From: CAZDRI01 sp964508055
GTDB lineage: Bacteria > Pseudomonadota > Gammaproteobacteria > PS1 > Pseudothioglobaceae
Assembly: GCA_964508055.1 (NCBI GenBank)
Contig: CAZDRI010000024.1
Location: 1-24,592, forward strand
Reading direction: 5' to 3'
Length of the DNA: 24,592 bases
Each line of letters opens with the position of its first letter. The stretch's first letter is position 1. A program made the position numbers and the translations under genes. Shown in pieces: positions 15,703-23,022 of the stretch. Below the pieces are notes generated by a model. That model made no database searches, had not been told where the DNA came from, and saw only the letters and a program-made list of their open reading frames with translations.

Positions 15703-17072
15703 AATTTTTTTTCAGCTCTTTTTATTGCTTTTAAAACTTCTGTAAATGCTGTGCCTCCTATATGATTTCTTGCATTTATAGAATCTTTAATGGTGATACA
15801 TTTAAACACATCAGCAGCAAATACATTACTAAAATTATTTAGCTCTTTTAAACTTAATTGCTCTAAATTTTTATTATTTTTTATTGCATAACTAACTACT
15901 TTACCCACAATCTCATGAGCATCTCTAAAGGGCATTGATTTTTTAACTAAATAATCAGCTAGGTCAGTTGCAGTTGTATAGCCTTTTTCAGTGCTGTTAT
16001 ACATATTCTCACGGTTTATAGTAATTGTTGGCAGCATATCTGCAAAAATTATAATACAGTTTTTCAAAGTATTTACAGTGTCAAAAATAGGCTCTTTATC
16101 TTCTTGATTATCCTTGTTATAAGCTAAAGGCTGGGCTTTCATCAATGTTAGTAATGCCATTAGATTACCATAAGTTCTTGCTGTTTTACCTCTAACTAAT
16201 TCAGGGACATCAGGATTTTTCTTTTGTGGCATAATTGAAGAACCAGTGCAATAACTATCAGCTATTTCAATAAAATTAAATTGTGCTGATGACCATAATA
16301 TTAATTCTTCAGAAAATCTAGATAAATGCATCATTATCATTGATGCTGTTGATAAAAATTCTATAGCAAAATCTCTATCACTTACAGCATCTATAGAGTT
16401 CTCACTAACTGCATCAAATCCTAAAATTTGAGCAACATATTCTCTATCAATTGGATATGTAGTACCTGCAAGAGCTGCCGAACCTAAAGGTAAAATATTT
16501 ATGCGTTTTTTGCAATCAATCAATCTTGTTTTATCACGATAAAACATCTCAAAATATGCCAATAAATGATGCGCAAAACTGATGGGCTGCGCTGCTTGTA
16601 AATGAGTAAAACCTGGCATTATAGTTTCTACTTCTTGTTTTGCAATTTTAAGTAGATTTCTTTGCAATCTTATAATTTCATTAATAATAAATTCTATTTC
16701 ATCAAGTAAATAAAGTCTTATATCTGTTGCAACTTGATCATTTCTTGACCTTGCAGTGTGTAGTTTTTTACCAACATCACCACATATTTCAATAAGTCTT
16801 GCTTCAATATTCATATGCACATCTTCTAAATCTACAGACCATGAAAATTTGTTATTCTCAATTTCTTTACTTATAGTTTCTAAACCAGCTATGATTTTTT
16901 TTGCTTCATCATCTTTAATAATTTTCGTTTTATTAAGCATTTTAGCGTGTGCTATAGAGCCTTTAATATCGTAAGGAGCTAAAATCTTATCAAACTCTAC
17001 TGATTGATTAAAGTGCTTTACAACTTCAGCGTTAGATTGAGTAAAACGCCCACCCCAAGATTTATTTACCAT
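15699..17072 (-). CDS. argH: Argininosuccinate lyase
   Basis: ArgH cleaves argininosuccinate to arginine and fumarate, the last step of arginine synthesis. The 457-residue length is typical. The N-terminus KSWGGRFTQSNAEVVKHFNQ (residues 4-23) and EDVHMNIEARL near residue 83 match the family. LHTARSRNDQVATDIRLYL is near residue 103, and TGSSIMPQKKNPDVPELVRG (near residue 275) is the fumarase/lyase superfamily signature with the flexible catalytic loop. The gene overlaps the upstream exported thioredoxin-like gene by 11 bases and the downstream lipoprotein gene by 4. Proximity to divergent hemC also occurs in other gammaproteobacteria. Confidence 0.97.
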   Translation of the reverse strand: MVNKSWGGRFTQSNAEVVKHFNQSVEFDKILAPYDIKGSIAHAKMLNKTKIIKDDEAKKIIAGLETISKEIENNKFSWSVDLEDVHMNIEARLIEICGDVGKKLHTARSRNDQVATDIRLYLLDEIEFIINEIIRLQRNLLKIAKQEVETIMPGFTHLQAAQPISFAHHLLAYFEMFYRDKTRLIDCKKRINILPLGSAALAGTTYPIDREYVAQILGFDAVSENSIDAVSDRDFAIEFLSTASMIMMHLSRFSEELILWSSAQFNFIEIADSYCTGSSIMPQKKNPDVPELVRGKTARTYGNLMALLTLMKAQPLAYNKDNQEDKEPIFDTVNTLKNCIIIFADMLPTITINRENMYNSTEKGYTTATDLADYLVKKSMPFRDAHEIVGKVVSYAIKNNKNLEQLSLKELNNFSNVFAADVFKCITIKDSINARNHIGGTAFTEVLKAIKRAEKKL

Positions 17073-17526
17073 AATTTACTAATCTCGCATTAAACCTTCT
17101 ACTTCCTATTTCTACTAGCCTATCTAATTCATACCAATAATATTCTTCATTAGCAATACCTACTATCTTATGTGCTAAACGCCTTCCATCAGTGTCCACT
17201 AATACAATTGTTGGATAGAAATTTATATTATATCTTTCAGCTATTGCATCAGTAGTAATATTTCTATTGTCAAAGAAATTTATGACCTTATTACTACTGT
17301 TGTTAATATTTCTTATAATAACTTTGTCTTTATAAATGCCTATATTTACTGCTGGTTCTAAAAAATCTTTTTTTATTTTTTCACAATAAGGACAATCATC
17401 AACAGAAAACATTATTAAAATAGGGAGATTATTATCTTTTGCATCTTGATATAAATCGTTAGCTAGTGGTATAGCACTAGCGTATGCTTTGAAGGCAAAA
17501 GTAATCAATAATAAAAAGCGTAACAT
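17062..17526 (-). CDS. Exported thioredoxin-fold protein (CPYC)
   Basis: The 154-residue protein has a Sec signal peptide (MLRFLLLITFAFKAYASA, cleavage near residue 18). A thioredoxin-like fold follows, with MFSVDDCPYCEKIKKDF carrying the redox pair C45-P-Y-C48. The cis-proline region is NINFYPTIVLVDTDGRR (about residues 100-116), and a YYWYEL helix follows. It probably acts in the periplasm in disulphide reduction or exchange, like SoxW/DsbE-type proteins. The CPYC motif is also common in glutaredoxins, but the signal peptide and the longer insert argue against that. It is the first gene of the argH-lipoprotein-fmt operon and ends inside argH. The specific client is unknown. Confidence 0.82.
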   Translation of the reverse strand: MLRFLLLITFAFKAYASAIPLANDLYQDAKDNNLPILIMFSVDDCPYCEKIKKDFLEPAVNIGIYKDKVIIRNINNSSNKVINFFDNRNITTDAIAERYNINFYPTIVLVDTDGRRLAHKIVGIANEEYYWYELDRLVEIGSRRFNARLVNYGK

Positions 17527-17552
17527 AGATATAAATTTTAAACTAAAAACTT

Positions 17553-18464
17553 ATGAAAACTTTAAAGATTGCAACAAGAAAAAGCCCCCTAGCCCTTTAT
17601 CAAGCAGAATTTGTAGCTAAAGAATTAAAAAAACACCATAAAAATTTAACTATTAAGTTAGTCAAAATGACTACCAAAGGCGATAAAATTTTAGATGTAG
17701 CTCTTAATAAGATTGGAGGCAAGAATCTATTTATTAAGGAGTTAGAAATAGGTATTAATAATGGTAGAGCTGATATAGCTGTACATTCAATGAAAGATAT
17801 GCCTTTTGAATTGCCCGATAATTTTGAAATAGGAGCAATTCTAAAAAGAGAAAGCCCATATGATGCTTTTGTAGCTAATAATTATAATTCAATTAGTGAG
17901 TTAGCAGCAAATGCCGTAATTGGAACCTCAAGTTTAAGAAGATTTATCCAAATAAAAAAAATCAAGCCAAATATAACTATCAAAGATTTAAGGGGTAATG
18001 TTAACACTAGACTTAAAAAACTAGATGCTGGTGAATTTGATGCCATTATATTAGCTTGTGCTGGGTTAAAACGCCTTGAATTACAAGATAGAATTAAAGA
18101 AAAATTATCTCCTGACTTTATGCTACCTGCAGTGGGGCAAGGAGCTATAGGGATAGAGATAAAAAAAAATGATTATGTAATAAAAAAATTAATATCACCG
18201 TTAATTGACAAAGACACTACTTTAGAAGTAATGGCTGAAAGAGCTATGAATAAGAAACTACAAGGTAGTTGTCAAGTGCCAATCGCTGGATTTGCCTCAA
18301 TTAATAAAAATGAAATAAACATTAAAGCTATGGTCGGTAATATTGATAAATTAAAAATGATAACTGCTGAAATTACTGGCGATAAAGAAGATGCTGAAAT
18401 TTTAGGCACAAAATTAGCTGATAAACTAATAGCTAAAAATGCCTTGGAATTATTGAAAAAATAA
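17553..18464 (+). CDS. hemC: Porphobilinogen deaminase (hydroxymethylbilane synthase)
   Basis: HemC joins four porphobilinogens to hydroxymethylbilane, en route to heme and other tetrapyrroles. The 303-residue length is normal. The start MKTLKIATRKSPLALYQAEF matches the family. Further motifs are GRADIAVHSMKDMPFELPD (near residue 71), GTSSLRRFIQIK (near 129), LRGNVNTRLKKLDAGEFDAI (near 148) and PAVGQGAIGIE (near 191). The dipyrromethane cofactor is carried by Cys240 in LQGSCQVPIAGFA. It starts 26 bases from the divergent thioredoxin-like gene, so promoters overlap. hemD is not the next gene, unlike in E. coli. Confidence 0.96.
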   Translation: MKTLKIATRKSPLALYQAEFVAKELKKHHKNLTIKLVKMTTKGDKILDVALNKIGGKNLFIKELEIGINNGRADIAVHSMKDMPFELPDNFEIGAILKRESPYDAFVANNYNSISELAANAVIGTSSLRRFIQIKKIKPNITIKDLRGNVNTRLKKLDAGEFDAIILACAGLKRLELQDRIKEKLSPDFMLPAVGQGAIGIEIKKNDYVIKKLISPLIDKDTTLEVMAERAMNKKLQGSCQVPIAGFASINKNEINIKAMVGNIDKLKMITAEITGDKEDAEILGTKLADKLIAKNALELLKK

Positions 18465-18525
18465 AAAATCATAAAGCTATCAACAATTAGTTACTATAGA
18501 AGTTTTTTTACTTTTTTTTACTAGA

Positions 18526-18678
18526 TAAGACCATTGCAAAATAGCTTATTGGGGATGGAGTTTGAGGAAGGGGAGATACATTGTTTCTTAACTTATTGAT
18601 TTTACTCCCCTTCCTCATACAAACAACTTGGGTAAAGATGTTGTGAAATGTGCTTTTTACATTTTGCAACACTCTTTA
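18526..18678 (+). repeat. MITE-like repeat, copy 2, between hemC and asnO
   Basis: This is the same element as at 12278, in the same orientation, about 153 bp. The left end is TAAGACCATTGCAAAAT. The right end is the complement of TAAAGAGTGTTGCAAAAT, with one extra base compared with copy 1. The main hairpin arms here are perfect (TGAGGAAGGGGAG at 18563-18575, CTCCCCTTCCTCA at 18605-18617). It lies in the gap between the convergent genes hemC and asnO. Just past the right end, AATAGTCTT (18682-18690) repeats the inverted left-end motif, overlapping the asnO stop codon. Confidence 0.8.
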
Positions 18679-18688
18679 GGTAATAGTC

Positions 18689-20461
18689 TTAGCTATCTAC
18701 ATTAATTTGCAGCCACAGCTCTAATAAAGCCAAATGCCATAATCTTGAACCTTGTAAGGCAGTCATATAATTATCAGGATGAGCTATTATTTTATTGATG
18801 AATTTTCTATTAAACACTCCTCTATTAACACATGCATTTGAATTTAAAATATCTACCATAAATTCTAAATATTCTCCTTGAATATATTTTAAAGCAGGCA
18901 TTGGAAAATAACCTTTTTTTCTATCAATCACATCTTTAGGAAGTAATTTTCTGGCGATATGTTTTAATGGATATTTACCATTTTCTTTTAATTTTAGTTT
19001 TGGTGGAATAGCTAATGACCACTCTATAAGCTCAGTATCCATAAAAGGCACTCTTGCCTCTAAGCCCCATGCCATAGTCATATTATCAACTCTTTTTACT
19101 GGATCATCTACAATTAGTCTTGTGATATCCATTAAAAAAACTTTATCTAAAAACTCATCAGCATAAGGTTTTTGAAATTGTTTTTTTAACCATTTTTTTG
19201 TATGGTTTTTAGCTTGAAAATCTTTATTTATAGTTTGTAGATATTCATTATATGACCTATCAATATAATGTTTACTAAATTTATCTATCTCTAAGCCTTG
19301 CTCTTTATCCATTTTTGGATACCAAAAATATCCTCCAAAAGCCTCATCAGCACCTTGTCCTGATAGCACCACTTTAACATCTTGACTGACTTCTTTAGCA
19401 AGTAGATAGAAAGCAACTGCATCTTGTGCCACCATAGGCTCAGCCATTTGTGATACTGCATCAGTTAAATGTGGCAACACTTTTGAATTAGCAATAATAT
19501 ATTTTTTATGCTTAGTTTTAAATTTATCTACTACTTGGTCTGAGTATTGAAATTCACTGCCTGTTTCGTCTTTAATATCTTCAAAACCTATAGAAAAAGT
19601 TCTAATATCTTTATGATTAGCCTCAGCCAATAATGCTACTATTAGAGATGAATCTAAACCTCCAGATAATAAAACTCCTATTGGCACATCACTAGCGTCT
19701 ATTCTTTTAGTAACTGCTTTTATTAATAAATCATGGGTTGTAGTTATATATTCTGCATCAGTTATATTTTTTAATCTTCTTGCCTGTGGCTGCCAATATG
19801 TTTTTTCAATTATTTCGCCTTTTTGATTAATAGTTAGGGTAGTTGCTGGTTTAACTTTTTTTATTGTACTTAAGATAGTATCAGGTGCAGGAATAACAGC
19901 ATGTAGTGACAATTGCAGCTGCAGGGCTTTTTTATTTATAGTTTTATCAATATTGTTAAGTGCTAATAATGCTTGAGTATTTGAAGCAAAACTAAAATAA
20001 TTATTATTTTTAGTGAAATAAAGTGGTTTAATACCCATCCTATCTCTTGCTAAAAACAGAGTTTTATTTTTATGATGATAAATACAAAATGCAAACATAC
20101 CATCTAAATTTTGCACACAATCTTCACCCCATAGATGATAGGCTTTAATAATTATTTCTGTATCTGAACGAGAAAAAAAGTTATAGCCTTTAGCTATTAG
20201 CTCTTGGCGTAATTTTTTATAATTATAAATTGTGCCATTAAATACAATAGTCAAACCAAGCTCTTTATCAACCATAGGCTGATTTGCAAAAGTAGATAAA
20301 TCAATAATTGCTAACCTACTATGACCAAAAGCAATATTATCTAAAAAAAATGTATCACTAAAATCTGGGCCTCTATTAGCTAACTTAGCAAGCATTTTTT
20401 TTATATCAATAACTTTTGGTTTAGCTGTATTAAAACTAATTTGCCCACAAATTCCACACAT
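18689..20461 (-). CDS. asnO: Asparagine synthetase-like amidotransferase, N-acetylglutaminylglutamine amide type
   Basis: The 590-residue protein has an N-terminal glutaminase domain (nucleophile Cys2 in MCGICGQISF; FNGTIYNYKKLRQEL; RSDTEIIIKAYHLWGEDCVQ). A synthetase domain follows with the PP-loop VLLSGGLDSSLIVALLAEA near residue 262 and SGQGADEAFGGYFWYPKM near residue 367. LSLHAVIPAPDTIL, AEPMVAQDAVAFYLL, the MCGICG start and the 590-residue length match the N-acetylglutaminylglutamine amidotransferase family better than AsnB. That family amidates the dipeptide osmolyte NAGGN. This is recollection of the family, not a search. Its usual partners (ATP-grasp/GNAT dipeptide synthetase and M42-type peptidase) are not in the window. 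The alternative is an ordinary asparagine synthetase. It is convergent with hemC and divergent from leuC. Confidence 0.8.
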   Translation of the reverse strand: MCGICGQISFNTAKPKVIDIKKMLAKLANRGPDFSDTFFLDNIAFGHSRLAIIDLSTFANQPMVDKELGLTIVFNGTIYNYKKLRQELIAKGYNFFSRSDTEIIIKAYHLWGEDCVQNLDGMFAFCIYHHKNKTLFLARDRMGIKPLYFTKNNNYFSFASNTQALLALNNIDKTINKKALQLQLSLHAVIPAPDTILSTIKKVKPATTLTINQKGEIIEKTYWQPQARRLKNITDAEYITTTHDLLIKAVTKRIDASDVPIGVLLSGGLDSSLIVALLAEANHKDIRTFSIGFEDIKDETGSEFQYSDQVVDKFKTKHKKYIIANSKVLPHLTDAVSQMAEPMVAQDAVAFYLLAKEVSQDVKVVLSGQGADEAFGGYFWYPKMDKEQGLEIDKFSKHYIDRSYNEYLQTINKDFQAKNHTKKWLKKQFQKPYADEFLDKVFLMDITRLIVDDPVKRVDNMTMAWGLEARVPFMDTELIEWSLAIPPKLKLKENGKYPLKHIARKLLPKDVIDRKKGYFPMPALKYIQGEYLEFMVDILNSNACVNRGVFNRKFINKIIAHPDNYMTALQGSRLWHLALLELWLQINVDS

Positions 20462-20513
20462 ATTTTTATAATAATCTAAAATTATTTATTTTAAACAATC
20501 ACAAACTCATAAT

Positions 20514-21905
20514 ATGGCTAAAACATTATTTGATAAACTTTGGGATGCACATTTAATAAGAGAAGATGAAAACGGCTGTTGTCTTATCTATATTGATAGA
20601 CAACTTATCCATGAAGTAACATCACCTCAGGCATTTGAAGGTTTAAAAATTGCTAAGCGTAAGCCATGGAGGGCAGCTGCAAATTTAGCTGTGCCAGATC
20701 ATAATGTGCCTACTACTGCTAGAGATAAAGATATAGAAGATAAAATATCAAAATTACAAGTAGATACTTTAGATAAGAATTGCACTGATTTTGGTATTAA
20801 TGAGATTACTATGAACGATATAAAGCAAGGTATTGTGCATGTTATTGGTCCTGAACAGGGTTTTATTCAACCTGGGACAAGCATTGTTTGCGGAGACTCT
20901 CATACCTCTACCCACGGTGCATTAGGTGCATTAGCTTTTGGTATCGGCACTTCTGAAGTTGAACATGTGTTAGCTACTCAATGCTTATGGCAGAAAAAAC
21001 CTAAAAATATGAAAGTAGAGGTAACTAACAAGCTAAAACCTAATGTAACTGCAAAAGATATTATTTTATATATTATTGGTCAAATAGGAACTTCTGCAGG
21101 AACACATTATGCAATAGAGTTTTGTGGCGAGGCAATTGAGAATTTATCTATTGAAGCTAGGATGACACTTTGTAATATGGCAATTGAGGCTGGGTCAAAA
21201 GTTGGATTGGTTGCAGTAGATGATAAAACCATAGCATATGTTAAAAACCGCCCTTTAACGCCGCAAGGTGATAATTGGGATAAAGCAGTAAAATATTGGA
21301 ATACTCTACATTCTGATGAAAATTCTCACTTTGATAAAGTTTATGCCTTTGATGCTAATGATATTAAACCTCAAGTAACTTGGGGAACTTCTCCTGAGTT
21401 AGTAATAGATATTGATGGTTTGATACCAAGCCCTGATGATGAAAAAGACTCTCAAAAAGCACAAAGCATACAAAATGCCCTAAATTATATGGGTTTAAAA
21501 GCTAATACTAAAATACAAGATGTAAAAATTGATAAAGTTTTTATCGGCTCTTGCACTAATTCTAGAATAGAAGATATTAGAGTTGCTGCTCAAGTTTTAA
21601 AAGGCAAAAAGATTGCTAGTAATATAAAACTTGCCTTAATGGTGCCGGGCTCTGGTTTAATTAAAAAACAAGCAGAAGATGAGAGTTTAGATAAAATATT
21701 TATTGACTCAGGATTTCAGTGGCGCGAACCTGGTTGCTCAATGTGCCTTGCAATGAACGCTGATAAATTAGAGCCTTATGAGCGATGTGCCTCAACTTCA
21801 AATCGTAATTTTGAAGGTCGGCAAGGACATAACTCCCGAACTCATTTAGTAAGCCCTATTACAGCAGCCTATAGTGCTATAAAAGGTCATTTTGCAAACT
21901 CTTAA
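20514..21905 (+). CDS. leuC: 3-isopropylmalate dehydratase large subunit
   Basis: LeuC, with the small subunit LeuD, isomerises 2-isopropylmalate to 3-isopropylmalate in leucine synthesis, using a [4Fe-4S] cluster. The 463-residue length is typical. The start is MAKTLFDKLWDAHLIREDEN. Visible motifs are VPDHNVPTTAR near residue 61, VCGDSHTSTHGALGALAFGI near residue 126, and the cluster cysteines Cys347 (IGSCTNSR), Cys408 and Cys411 (PGCSMCLAMN). The protein ends HLVSPITAAYSAIKGHF, as usual. leuD, normally next, is absent; a foreign-looking cassette region follows. The start has no clear Shine-Dalgarno and lies 52 bases from the divergent asnO. Confidence 0.96.
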   Translation: MAKTLFDKLWDAHLIREDENGCCLIYIDRQLIHEVTSPQAFEGLKIAKRKPWRAAANLAVPDHNVPTTARDKDIEDKISKLQVDTLDKNCTDFGINEITMNDIKQGIVHVIGPEQGFIQPGTSIVCGDSHTSTHGALGALAFGIGTSEVEHVLATQCLWQKKPKNMKVEVTNKLKPNVTAKDIILYIIGQIGTSAGTHYAIEFCGEAIENLSIEARMTLCNMAIEAGSKVGLVAVDDKTIAYVKNRPLTPQGDNWDKAVKYWNTLHSDENSHFDKVYAFDANDIKPQVTWGTSPELVIDIDGLIPSPDDEKDSQKAQSIQNALNYMGLKANTKIQDVKIDKVFIGSCTNSRIEDIRVAAQVLKGKKIASNIKLALMVPGSGLIKKQAEDESLDKIFIDSGFQWREPGCSMCLAMNADKLEPYERCASTSNRNFEGRQGHNSRTHLVSPITAAYSAIKGHFANS

Positions 21906-21960
21906 AAACTAGTATTTTTTATTAATTTACCCTGATTTTTTTGTTAGTGATTGGTTGTTT

Positions 21961-22003
21961 AAAAAAAAAACGCTTGTTAGGCAACGCTTACATGTCTAAC
22001 AAG
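21961..22003 (-). terminator. Intrinsic terminator at the end of the cassette array
   Basis: On the minus strand CTTGTTAGAC, an 11-base loop and GCCTAACAAG form a stem with one mismatch. It is followed by CG and a run of ten T. It would stop transcripts coming from the DUF2059 cassette before they run antisense into leuC. The arms also match attC core consensus boxes (GTTAGAC and GCCTAAC), so the terminator may have come from a damaged recombination site. Confidence 0.75.
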
Positions 22004-22026
22004 TGGATTTTAATCTGTAGCCCATT

Positions 22027-22094
22027 AGACAACGCCTAGCTCACCGGCGAGCTTCAGCGAGTCCAGCCCGCAGGGCGATTTTGCCTTGTTATGC
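22027..22094 (-). other. attC-like recombination site, 3' end of DUF2059 cassette
   Basis: On the minus strand the 68-nt element begins with GCATAAC AAGG and ends with GAGCTAGGC GTTGTCT. These are in the positions of the integron attC R'' and R' core boxes, with a partly self-complementary, more G+C-rich centre between them. The R'' box GCATAA is complementary to the TTATGC that opens the same cassette at its other end, as expected if a circular cassette was inserted at an attC/attI site. R' deviates from GTTRRRY at one or two positions. Confidence 0.65.
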
Positions 22095-22121
22095 GTGAAC
22101 GGTATGCACATACCCGAACCA

Positions 22122-22607
22122 CTATTCGTAACCACGTTTTTTTAACTCTTTTGCGACTTCTTTAGCTGCAATAGGTCCAAGTTCTTGCCCCCATTTTTGG
22201 GCAATAGGCATCATGTCGTTCATCATAGGCTGTAGGACGGCATTGTATTTTCTTCCGGTAGGGGAGTCGAAAAACTTTATAAGGTCTCGTATTTCTGCAT
22301 GAGTGTAATATTTATCATAAAGAGGCTCGACCAAGCGAAACAAGTCAGGGGCTTTCTCAATTACAACATTACGAATTACCGAAGAGATAATTCCTTCTAC
22401 CTCTTTTGACATATTAGGGTTACGCTTTCTTTCTTGAAGAATTGATTGAGTAACCATCATATCTGCCATTTGTTCAGGCATCGATGAAACGTCTAGTAAC
22501 CCCATGAGAGTTTTTAGAACTTCTCTTTTTTCCGGAGTCATTGCATTACAAGATAATGCTATAGATAAAAGCATTACACTCGCCATAAATTTGCGTAAAT
22601 TTTTCAT
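22122..22607 (-). CDS. Exported DUF2059 family protein (integron cassette gene)
   Basis: The 161-residue protein starts MKNLRKFMASVMLLSIALSC and has a Sec signal peptide with cleavage near NA (residue 22). The mature part is helical: PEQMADMMVTQSI, then PLYDKYYTHAEIRDLIKFFD (about residues 94-113) and SPTGRKYNAVLQPM, the hallmark of DUF2059 proteins. Their function is not established, and I do not assign one. A strong ribosome binding site (AAAGGAG) sits 6 bases before the ATG, with only about 16 bases between it and the attC-like boundary, a typical cassette layout. Codon use is more G+C-rich than in neighbouring genes, which suggests transfer. It has an attC-like site on each side. Confidence 0.85.
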   Translation of the reverse strand: MKNLRKFMASVMLLSIALSCNAMTPEKREVLKTLMGLLDVSSMPEQMADMMVTQSILQERKRNPNMSKEVEGIISSVIRNVVIEKAPDLFRLVEPLYDKYYTHAEIRDLIKFFDSPTGRKYNAVLQPMMNDMMPIAQKWGQELGPIAAKEVAKELKKRGYE

Positions 22608-22623
22608 CGTTACTCCTTTATTC

Positions 22624-22685
22624 GCATAATGCTCAGCTAAGGGGCGCGACTTTGCGGCGTCCCTGACTTGAGCGTATTGTTAGAT
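22624..22685 (-). other. attC-like recombination site upstream of DUF2059 cassette
   Basis: On the minus strand the 62-nt element begins ATCTAAC AATACGCTCAAG, very close to the common attC start TCTAACAATTCGTTCAAG. A central region with GGGACGCCGC and GCGCCCC follows. The site ends CTTAGCTGAGC ATTATGC, resembling CTTAACTCAGGC GTTATGC. R'' fits RYYYAAC. The base at the crossover position of R' is A instead of G, which might reduce activity. The stop codon of the 96-codon frame upstream lies inside it, as often happens in cassettes. Confidence 0.72.
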
Positions 22686-22927
22686 TGCGCCTTGTTTTCT
22701 GGTAGTTTTAAAGGACCAATACGATCCTTTTTAATGGTTAAGTTCTTAAATGATTTTATTTCTCTAACTGTTATTTTACCAAAGGTTTCTTTTTTATTTA
22801 TGTCATATTTCGACAGTATTAAATTATTTGTTGTTATCTTTAATACAGCTACGTTTGGCTTACCGCTCGTTCCCAAGCTCCTGCTTGGGAATGCATACTT
22901 GCTTGTAAAAGTATAACTAAACAACAC
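22637..22927 (-). pseudogene. Damaged cassette ORF with palindromic repeats at its 5' end
   Basis: A 96-codon minus-strand frame ends inside the attC-like site (TAG at 22637-22639). The only start is a GTG between two palindromic repeat copies, and the first 20 or so residues are encoded by repeat sequence. No in-frame ATG follows. The credible part runs from about residue 23 (KPNVAVLKITTNN) to about residue 79 (LKLPENKAQ), hydrophilic and lysine-rich, with no family I recognise. The simplest reading is a cassette gene that lost its start when the repeats came in. An expressed short protein cannot be excluded. The reverse-strand frame over the same bases is a shadow. Confidence 0.45.
22865..22894 (+). 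repeat. Palindromic repeat, copy A (CCCAAGC...GCTTGGG)
   Basis: The 30-base unit contains CCCAAGC TCCT GCTTGGG, a perfect 7-bp stem with a 4-base loop, flanked by GCTCGTT and AATGC. Repeats of this GTTCCCAAGCTCCTGCTTGGG type are known from many bacterial genomes (recollection). A second, inverted copy lies 33 bases further on. Confidence 0.75.
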
Positions 22928-22957
22928 GCTCCTAAGCAGGAGCTTGGGAGCGAGAGC
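22928..22957 (-). repeat. Palindromic repeat, copy B (inverted to A)
   Basis: This unit carries AAGCAGGAGCTTGGGA, which is the reverse complement of the core of copy A, with one further mismatch across about 21 bases. Copies A and B could fold into one long stem of about 21-25 bp with a 33-base loop. The pair separates the cassette ORF from the aqpZ terminator region. Confidence 0.72.
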
Positions 22958-22995
22958 AAATGTACTTATATTAGTATTAATATTTAAATATACTT

Positions 22996-23018
22996 ACTTA
23001 ATACACATATGATTAAGT
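22996..23018 (-). terminator. AT-rich hairpin after the aquaporin gene
   Basis: ACTTAAT and ATTAAGT form a 7-bp stem with a 9-base loop just after the aquaporin stop. The palindrome extends outwards into ATTTAAAT boxes with mismatches. No strong T-run follows, so termination is probable but not certain. Confidence 0.4.
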
Positions 23019-23022
23019 GTAT

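Noticed and set aside
22668..22916. Plus-strand frame of 82 codons opposite the cassette ORF
   Set aside because: It shares bases with repeat copy A and the minus-strand cassette frame, has no ribosome binding site and shows no known motif.
22865..22957. CRISPR array
   Set aside because: Only two repeat units, and they are inverted relative to each other; this is a palindromic dispersed repeat, not a CRISPR. No cas gene is present.
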